Assembly (NCBI GenBank): GCA_964511425.1
Contig: CAZEFI010000088.1
Coordinates: 1-5,104, forward strand
Direction of reading: 5' to 3'
Source: Bin55 sp964511425
Lineage (GTDB): Bacteria > Pseudomonadota > Gammaproteobacteria > Pseudomonadales > Azotimanducaceae
DNA: 5,104 bases
How positions within the stretch are numbered: position 1 is the stretch's first letter; every line of letters starts with the position of its first letter. Positions 1-5,104 of the stretch are shown piece after piece. The notes below the pieces were generated by a model. The model was given only the letters and a program-made list of their open reading frames with translations. It was not told where the DNA came from and ran no database searches. The position numbers and the translations under genes are program-made.

Positions 1-140
1 CCATCACCGTCGCCCTCTGCTGCTTGTGCGACATCTTGGGAACCACCAGGAAGTTTCGAACTAAAAAATCCTGGGATCATGGTCATAAAGACTACACCTA
101 GGAACACTAACATCCTTCGAAAAAAAGACAGAACTTTCAT
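1..140 (-). CDS. N-terminus of an exported or membrane-anchored protein (partial, runs off the left edge)
   Basis: The reverse strand from an ATG at 138-140 is open to the window edge, giving 46 codons of N-terminus. The product starts MKVLSFFRRMLVFLGVVFMT. This has a positively charged n-region (K2, R8, R9), a hydrophobic stretch at about residues 10-26, and then a small polar segment containing AQA followed by AEGDGDG. That is the layout of a Sec signal peptide, with possible cleavage after AQA near residue 41. The polar stretch between the hydrophobic core and that site is rather long, so an uncleaved N-terminal anchor is also possible. There is no lipobox cysteine. No good Shine-Dalgarno sequence precedes the ATG (the bases before it are GTTAACAAG). 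The acidic Gly-rich sequence after the putative cleavage site could be a linker to a periplasmic or surface domain. The function cannot be told because the mature part lies outside the window. The gene is inferred from signal-peptide character and frame openness only. Confidence 0.5.
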   Translation of the reverse strand, partial: MKVLSFFRRMLVFLGVVFMTMIPGFFSSKLPGGSQDVAQAAEGDGD

Positions 141-577
141 CTTGTTAACTAATCAATCGAACTCAGTAAATCTGCTAGTGTGGAATGACAAACATGCTCG
201 GGGAGAAATCGTGCAGACTAAGCAATATTTCAACAAAATAATCGAGTATCGATTACAGTCTAAATGCACCGAATTGGGACTAATGTAAGTATCACGCACC
301 TATTCTTTCTCTAGAAGAACGCAACGTTTTAGGCACTTGTTTTGACTGGAGTGCTCCGCCCTACTCTTATCAACTATACCCGTATTGGTTTGAACGATCC
401 GCCCAGAGACTCTTGTCATATGAATGATCCACAAACGTCAGATAATTTATTATATTTGTAATTTTTCGTAGTGAATAGCTGTTGCCAGAGAGTTTTAGGC
501 AGGACGAATCGTATCTGTTCGTGTCATGTTATTTGAGCTGGTCAATCCTGTTCGGAGCATGAAATATTGTCTTTCTG
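141..577. other. Intergenic stretch without a recognisable gene
   Basis: I read both strands and recognise no protein or RNA family here. The longest stop-free stretches are about 40-55 codons and match nothing I know. One perfect TATAAT lies on the reverse strand (449-454), but the hexamer 17 bases upstream of it (TATTCA) matches the -35 consensus at only three positions. It sits in an AT-rich patch, so a promoter for the leftmost gene is possible but unproven. No convincing terminator hairpin with a T-tract was found. Part of this stretch may be the leader of the gene that starts at 140. Confidence 0.5.
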
Positions 578-900
578 TCAAGTACGGGCAAGCCTCTTGA
601 GTGCTTCCGGGCCACTCAACTCAGCAAGGTGCGGAAGTCTTTGAATAAACTGTTCTACTCAGTCGGAATCAGCCATGGAATACCCACCGATTCCCTTGTA
701 TAAACAGAATGCAGGATAGCTGATGTGATGGGTGGACTGATTTAATCAGGTAAAAGTTCCGCTTCCTTGATTGACTTAGTGTTGAGTTGCGAAACGATTG
801 CAATGCGACGTTTCCAAATATTCGTACACCCAACCCACTGGTACATCTCTTGTTCCCAGAAGTCAGAATAATGGGTGAACTTGGTCCCCAGAAATGTGTC
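578..900 (-). pseudogene. Decayed AlkD-like DNA alkylation repair enzyme (HEAT-like repeat DNA glycosylase), C-terminal part only
   Basis: Three reading frames of the reverse strand together spell the C-terminal half of an AlkD-type protein. This family excises alkylated bases (N3- and N7-alkylpurines) from DNA in the cytoplasm using a HEAT-like helical scaffold. From 900 to 745 one frame reads through FTHYSDFWEQEMYQWV and IWKRRIAIVSQLNTK. This matches the conserved family block W(I/V)...NxWxxRxAIxxQLxxK, with its Arg kept. That frame then hits a stop at 742-744. A second frame continues with LIKSVHPSH and ends at LFIQ (about 749-696), where the family has FFIQKAIGW. A third frame continues KGIG...YSMADSD, and several codons seem to be lost inside it. 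It then meets TGA at 659-661, where the family usually has Trp (xDWV). After that stop it resumes VEQFIQRLPHLAELSGPE and ALKRL, as in the family's C-terminal (S/P)xREALKxL, and stops at 578-580. The N-terminal half, with the catalytic WDxxD region, is absent: the permease stop lies 58 bases upstream. The family call is by eye from memory. The frame breaks are seen directly. Confidence 0.72.
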
Positions 901-958
901 TTTTTGCGTGGTTAACGTTGCCGTTGTATGGCAGACCGATCAAGCACTAGAGGTTTCG

Positions 959-3900
959 CTATTCAACTGGTGTCCATCGGACCGCATCGGCAATCGCCAT
1001 ACCGTCGGTCACTTCGACGATGGTTACCTGTGCATCGCGTGAAGTTGTATCGAACGTGCCAATCCGGTGCCATCCTGGATACGCGTTGAAGAGGTCAAGT
1101 TCCGCAATCTCAGTTGTGTCCCCGGCATTGATCTCAAAGCTATGGATCCCAGGCCAGCGTATCCACCAAAAGTGTTCCTCTTGTCTTTCTTTCAGTCTGT
1201 ATCGCAACTCGTCTCCGACCTCTGGTAGATGGAATTCAAGTAGCCAACGTCCTCCCGATGGAAGCTTAGCAGCGAACCGTGGTTGAGAATCCTTAGTGCC
1301 CATAACGTTCGAAACATACGTATGGTCGTACTTACCGTGACTCGTGCGATCGTACTGACGATACCAGACGGAATATTCCCCGCGCTTGGCAAAATGGTGC
1401 CCATTTCCAATGTCTGGTAGTCCGTAGTATAAATTGGGAGTGAACTCGTTGGGGCCGAAGAAATACGCAAATAAGGGTGGTTTGTCGCGCTGACTTGAAT
1501 AATCCGGACCGTTCACCATGGAAAAACCGGCACTTATGTCGTCGACTACAATGGTGTCGTCTTCGACGGGAACCCAATCGTAATTTTCTAAGTAGGGAAC
1601 AGACTCTCCCCGTTGGAAATAAGTGAAACGCTCTTGTGAAACCCGACGGCTAATCGTTCCCGAATTGAGAGAGAGATGCGGATGCAACGTCAAGCGTTCG
1701 ATCGGAGTTTCGGTACGCAAAGTGACCCGAAACGTGGTGTTTCCCGGGAAATGGACCGTATCAGCCCACGTTACTTCGTCTTGGTCCTCTAACCTGTAGT
1801 CGATGCTGACCGCACCTGGGACTGGTTCGTCGTTTCTCACTACGACCACTGTGCGATACTCTAATGTACCCTCTGCATCGTTCTGGACCCGCTGGAAAAA
1901 CGGCTCACGCACGAGGAACCCCGGCAGTTCCGTACTGTTCAGCCAATCTCCAACTAACGACTCAAAGTCAATGCCGGTCTCAGAAGCAATCTCGAAAAAA
2001 TCTTGCTCTGTATAGGACCGACCGCGGTGTTCGGAAATGAGCCTTGCCAAGAACGCGCTGACTTTCTCTCGAGGTACGAGTTCCCGCACCGTCCTAGAAA
2101 TCGCATGGCTTTTGAGCAAAAGTACTTCGAGTGAATTTCTTGGTTGCGTCTCAAAGTTCAGATCCGTTAACGCAGTGTACATGCCCGGTTTCCAAACACG
2201 GGCTCGGTTGAAGCGTCCGTCGCGAAATAAGCTGAGGTAGTCTCTTTCAAACTTTACGCTTGGTACGACCGTAGTCTCCCTCCTAGTATTGTCCTCGAGC
2301 ATGAAGTAGACCGAAAACACACCATCCCCCTCCAAGGCTAAGTTGCCAGCAAGTTCGTTCACGAACGCATGGAGTGCCGTGCCCCCTTTTCCATGGGGCG
2401 TTGCCTGGTAGCCAAGAAACTGTTCGCCGAGGTTGACCATGGGACTACCTCCGTGAAAGTCGTACTGAAAATAGTCCTTGAGGTGTTCGAATAGATAGCT
2501 ACCAATGCTTGTGATATCGTCACCAAACTCCTTTTCGGCCTCGGTTTTGAGTCGTTGGAACTGGGCAATGGGAAATCCCGATTCTCTGATCATGTGGATA
2601 CCGGGCGGAGAGTATGCGCTACCCATATTCCAGCCGCCGCCGTACACACGTAGATGAGTCGGTACCTCGACGAATGACAGTGTTCCAAACGGATAACGTA
2701 AGCCACTTCTCTCCAGACTATCTATCTGTTTTGCGACCCAGTCCCGCAAAGCTGGCACCGTTGATGCCAGTGCGGACAGGTTTTTCGTGTGCTTGGGACT
2801 GAGCAACAGTTCGAATTCGATGCCATTCGTTTCAAAAGCTCGGCGCACAAACTTGGAACCTATCAGCGCGAATTCGGGTACCGGTTGGCGTGGATTGAAC
2901 CGAAATCCCGTGTTCGGTGCTTCCAGACTCTGTCGAGTTCCCGGACCTGCTACGATCCATTTCTTGGGTACCTTGACCTCGATGTCCAAATCAAAAAAGT
3001 CTCTCTTATGAGTCTCGAAGACGTGTCTTCCGTAGGCAGAACCCGAAGTGGGAAACCATCTGACGCCCGAGAGCAATGCAAAGTACTGCGACTGAAACAC
3101 GTAAGGTCGATGACCCAACAACAGGAGCCGCTTGGCCTTCGTTGGTTCCATGGCTTTCCAATCCAATTCGCTATCGAGGTACGCAAACAAGGGGTTGGGG
3201 ACTCCCTGTGCCACGAGCTGCACGGTGCCTCCTGCATCCATCCTGTTAACCGTCGGTATGCGGAGGATGCCATTTTTGAACTCATAATCGTTTTCGTCAA
3301 TGACTTCGTCGTCGACGGCGATACTGTCTATTCGATATCCGGGATTTAGCGAGAATAACCAGGCATCGAGATTCTCGTCGGTGTTGGGTGCCATGACCAA
3401 CGTGAGATCAAGCTTGATCGATCGTCCTGGACGAATCTCTACAGTTCCCTTGATCGATTGGATATCGGTTTGTTGAACTGATTGATGTTCTTTGTGGACG
3501 GTAGCCCAACGTTCTACGTCCTGCAAGTCCAGAATCTTCGAGTAGCCCAATCCACCGATAGTTAAAACTCCGATAAGAAACACACTGAGTCCCGCACCTA
3601 TCCATTGTGGTCGCACGGGACGATTGAACATTCTCGGATACAGACCTGTCGCGAGCAACAAAAAGGAACTAGCTAGTATCAACACGCCAGTTCGATTGAG
3701 AAAGATGTCCCACGTTACAAACTTTGGAGCTATGTCGGAAGTAAGAAACGCGGTACTGGTATACGTTGCCAATCCGGTCTCGAGATACAACGGCATGGCC
3801 GCGAGAAGTAGGAAGAAGAACGACATGACTCCCAGCGAAGCAATGGCTACTGCAACTCGAAACCGTAGCACCATGGACAGTAGTAACGTCAAAGTTCCCC

Positions 3901-4432
3901 ACAAAAGTACGTTGGGCAGAACGTCCCAAGTGAGAAAAGACAATACACTGATCGGGTCGAGTACACCTGCCAATTCCCCACCGAGAACTTGGACCGTAAA
4001 ACCCGCGACCAAGGTCATCGCTATTATGAATACCACTGGAATTAGCAGCAGAATCGCAGGTCCCAACAACCGCCCCACGAGGTGTTCCAAATTTGTTACA
4101 GGTCGAGAATCCACCGCTTCGAAAATGCGATCTCGAACATCACGAGACCTTGCGTCGAACGCAAAACAGAGCATACCCAATGCAATCCACATGACGATAG
4201 GCTGAGTCAATTGAAAGATCATGTAACGGGGTCCAAATACACCTGCAGCAGGAGAGTTCAGCGAGGTGTACGTATAGAGTCCTGCTTGTGAGCTCCAATA
4301 ACCAACTTGAACAAGGCAAACACCTAGTGCAAGGGTCATAAGCAGCCAGGTCCGAACCATTCTGGTACAACTTCGAATCTCGCAAATAGTGAGATGCCAA
4401 ATGTTCATCGCGTGCGTAGAGATTTTGGGCAT
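959..4432 (-). CDS. ABC-2-type permease fused to a degenerate M1-peptidase-like domain and a golvesin-like C-terminal domain
   Basis: This 1157-residue protein belongs to the 'ABC transporter permease / M1 aminopeptidase-like' fusion type. Hydrophobic segments at about 28-47, 70-92, 122-148, 170-189, 192-216, 245-264 and 277-296 give seven membrane spans. With the N-terminus inside (EIRSCTRMVRTW at 18-29), the remaining roughly 860 residues lie outside the cytoplasmic membrane. Residues 300-530 are beta-rich and resemble the M1 N-terminal domain (DIEVKVPKKWIVAGPG at 483-498). Residues 540-840 resemble the M1 catalytic domain, but the GxMEN-like site reads GGGWNMG (598-604) and the HExxH position reads VNLGE (666-670). 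The Glu in FVNELAG (E693) may be the third-ligand equivalent. Residues 845-945 look like a beta-sandwich. Residues 956-1155 match a golvesin/Xly-like domain (GWHRIGTF at 1120-1127, IADAVRW at 1147-1153). An ABC-2 permease needs a cytoplasmic ATPase partner, and none is encoded nearby. The substrate is unknown. Met9 (4406-4408, MNIWHLTICEIRS) is an equally good start, since relatives often begin just before the EIRS motif; neither start has a clear Shine-Dalgarno. Domain calls are by eye. Confidence 0.88.
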   Translation of the reverse strand: MPKISTHAMNIWHLTICEIRSCTRMVRTWLLMTLALGVCLVQVGYWSSQAGLYTYTSLNSPAAGVFGPRYMIFQLTQPIVMWIALGMLCFAFDARSRDVRDRIFEAVDSRPVTNLEHLVGRLLGPAILLLIPVVFIIAMTLVAGFTVQVLGGELAGVLDPISVLSFLTWDVLPNVLLWGTLTLLLSMVLRFRVAVAIASLGVMSFFFLLLAAMPLYLETGLATYTSTAFLTSDIAPKFVTWDIFLNRTGVLILASSFLLLATGLYPRMFNRPVRPQWIGAGLSVFLIGVLTIGGLGYSKILDLQDVERWATVHKEHQSVQQTDIQSIKGTVEIRPGRSIKLDLTLVMAPNTDENLDAWLFSLNPGYRIDSIAVDDEVIDENDYEFKNGILRIPTVNRMDAGGTVQLVAQGVPNPLFAYLDSELDWKAMEPTKAKRLLLLGHRPYVFQSQYFALLSGVRWFPTSGSAYGRHVFETHKRDFFDLDIEVKVPKKWIVAGPGTRQSLEAPNTGFRFNPRQPVPEFALIGSKFVRRAFETNGIEFELLLSPKHTKNLSALASTVPALRDWVAKQIDSLERSGLRYPFGTLSFVEVPTHLRVYGGGWNMGSAYSPPGIHMIRESGFPIAQFQRLKTEAEKEFGDDITSIGSYLFEHLKDYFQYDFHGGSPMVNLGEQFLGYQATPHGKGGTALHAFVNELAGNLALEGDGVFSVYFMLEDNTRRETTVVPSVKFERDYLSLFRDGRFNRARVWKPGMYTALTDLNFETQPRNSLEVLLLKSHAISRTVRELVPREKVSAFLARLISEHRGRSYTEQDFFEIASETGIDFESLVGDWLNSTELPGFLVREPFFQRVQNDAEGTLEYRTVVVVRNDEPVPGAVSIDYRLEDQDEVTWADTVHFPGNTTFRVTLRTETPIERLTLHPHLSLNSGTISRRVSQERFTYFQRGESVPYLENYDWVPVEDDTIVVDDISAGFSMVNGPDYSSQRDKPPLFAYFFGPNEFTPNLYYGLPDIGNGHHFAKRGEYSVWYRQYDRTSHGKYDHTYVSNVMGTKDSQPRFAAKLPSGGRWLLEFHLPEVGDELRYRLKERQEEHFWWIRWPGIHSFEINAGDTTEIAELDLFNAYPGWHRIGTFDTTSRDAQVTIVEVTDGMAIADAVRWTPVE

Positions 4433-4851
4433 GTTAGATCTGGTGCTCTAGCCATGACGTGAAAATTGATTGAACATCAAAAAAAGAGGGTTCTCGACAC
4501 TTTTACAGGTACATGTCATAGATCGCGCTTGATCACTATTGAAGAAACTTTGTCAATGTGACCGTATTCGGGTTAGTAGCTGCTAGGTGCTGGATGGATA
4601 AGTCATTGCAATCACAGTGCGACACCATGGATGCACCTTTCTTTCTTCTTACCTCTTACGGAACAAATTTTATGCCTTTGCGTCAGTTCAGATTCTGAGT
4701 GTTGACGTTCTCAGATCAGAGCACTATTTGCGTTTCTTGTTTGCTATTCGAGTGGACGGATACCACGAGTCAATCGGTTGGAATTCGAAATCGTTGGACA
4801 TCAAAGAATTTTGCAGTGCATAAACTGAAACGATATTCTGATCCTACAAAC
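4433..4851. other. Intergenic stretch upstream of the permease gene, no recognisable gene
   Basis: No protein or RNA family is recognisable on either strand, and there is no ABC ATPase or remnant of one. On the reverse strand there is a perfect TTGACA (4551-4556), but no acceptable -10 hexamer lies 16-18 bases downstream. A run of seven T's on the reverse strand (4479-4485) follows only a 3-bp GAG/CTC stem, which makes a poor terminator. A 6-bp inverted repeat, TCTGAG (4694-4699) and CTCAGA (4710-4715) with a 10-base loop, has no T-tract. The permease promoter must lie here if the gene has its own, but I cannot place it. Confidence 0.5.
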
Positions 4852-5104
4852 TCATCCATAAGCACCATCCCAAAGTCGGTCGAGAAACACCCTATACGGC
4901 AGAATATCGATCCCGTCCTGGTGTCGGGGACGAGACTCCCTGCAGACACACAGGTATTTTTGGAATGTTTCTTCTTCGCGCAGCATCCGTAGCGAGCGGA
5001 AGTCGCGGTTTCCAACGTGGGGTTTGTTTTTAACTTCTATAGCAGTGTGGTCACCAATCAGGAAATCCACTTCGAATCCCGATTGTGATTTCCAGTAGTG
5101 CAAG
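4852..5104 (-). CDS. C-terminal end of a DUF4143-family AAA ATPase (partial, runs off the right edge)
   Basis: The reverse strand is open from the window edge to a TGA at 4852-4854, giving the last 83 residues of a longer protein. The apparent first codon is an in-frame TTG (Leu), not a start. The sequence LHYWKSQSGFEVDFLIGD, then AIEVKNKP, then DGIDILPYRVFLDRLW is the standard C-terminus of the ATPase-plus-DUF4143 family. Those proteins are usually about 380-450 residues, with an N-terminal P-loop AAA ATPase domain that is not in the window. The E-x-D-(n)-E-x-K layout (E11, D13, E23, K25 of the fragment) resembles a PD-(D/E)xK nuclease-type core. The biological role of the family is not established. 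It is widespread in anaerobic and environmental bacteria and archaea, often in accessory regions. This gene is unlikely to supply ATP hydrolysis to the neighbouring permease, since it is not an ABC-type ATPase. A 419-base gap separates the two. Confidence 0.85.
   Translation of the reverse strand, partial: LHYWKSQSGFEVDFLIGDHTAIEVKNKPHVGNRDFRSLRMLREEETFQKYLCVCRESRPRHQDGIDILPYRVFLDRLWDGAYG

Noticed and set aside
79..288. Forward-strand ORF of 69 codons
   Set aside because: Its first part is antisense to the signal-peptide-encoding start of the leftmost gene, and the product matches no family and has no domain character.
300..419. Reverse-strand ORF of 39 codons starting at 419, downstream of a TATAAT
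   Set aside because: It is short, with unremarkable composition and only a weak GGA before the ATG. An open frame of this length is expected by chance.
571..580. TTGACA on the reverse strand (574-579) as a -35 box
   Set aside because: It overlaps the stop of the AlkD-like remnant, and no -10-like hexamer lies 16-18 bases downstream.
597..637. Two overlapping, mutually exclusive inverted repeats: TTGAGTG/CACTCAA (597-603, 613-619) and CTTCCG/CGGAAG (604-609, 632-637)
   Set aside because: They look like an attenuator at first sight, but they fall inside the codons of the AlkD-like remnant and neither is followed by a T-tract. Chance is the simpler explanation.
2789..3349. Forward-strand ORF of 186 codons inside the permease gene
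   Set aside because: It is antisense to the M1-like N-terminal region, has no recognisable motif and has no start signal. The reverse-strand frame is clearly the coding one.
3624..4205. Forward-strand ORF of 193 codons inside the permease gene
   Set aside because: It is antisense to the membrane-spanning segments of the permease. Its Ser/Thr/Arg/Lys/Asn-rich composition is what the reverse complement of hydrophobic codons gives.
4724..4801. Reverse-strand 25-codon ORF ending in NKKRK
   Set aside because: The composition is protein-like, but it is too short, has no family match and has no upstream signals.
4617..4992. Two overlapping forward-strand ORFs of 68 and 97 codons
   Set aside because: The longer one runs antisense into the DUF4143 coding sequence. 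Neither shows a known family or a ribosome binding site.

Overview
This is a bacterial window of roughly 48% GC (estimated by eye) in which every supportable gene lies on the minus strand. It holds one complete gene and two genes cut by the window edges. It also holds one decayed gene and two stretches with no recognisable gene. The lineage cannot be fixed from the sequence. A permease fused to a peptidase-like domain and a golvesin-type C-terminal domain suggests an environmental bacterium, possibly a marine proteobacterium or relative, but this is a weak inference. Clear Shine-Dalgarno sequences are missing in front of both visible starts.

Reading in the direction of transcription, from the right edge leftwards: (1) 4852-5104 is the 3' end of an AAA-type ATPase of the DUF4143 family. 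Only its nuclease-like C-terminal part is inside the window. (2) 4433-4851 is a gap with no recognisable gene. (3) 959-4432 encodes a 1157-residue membrane protein. It has an N-terminal ABC-2-type permease with about seven membrane segments. A large extracytoplasmic part resembles M1 aminopeptidases but lacks the HExxH zinc motif, and a golvesin/Xly-like C-terminal domain follows. (4) 578-900 is a decayed AlkD-like DNA alkylation repair gene, missing its N-terminal half and broken by frameshifts and a Trp-to-stop change. (5) 141-577 has no recognisable gene. (6) 1-140 is the 5' end of a gene whose product begins with a signal peptide or membrane anchor.

The genes do not form an obvious operon. 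The permease has no ABC ATPase gene beside it: upstream is a 419-base gap and then an unrelated ATPase, and downstream is a pseudogene. A dead gene, long gaps and a DUF4143 gene (a family common in accessory DNA) suggest a region undergoing gene turnover. The points most worth a second look are the apparently inactive metallopeptidase domain on an orphan permease and the AlkD-like pseudogene.
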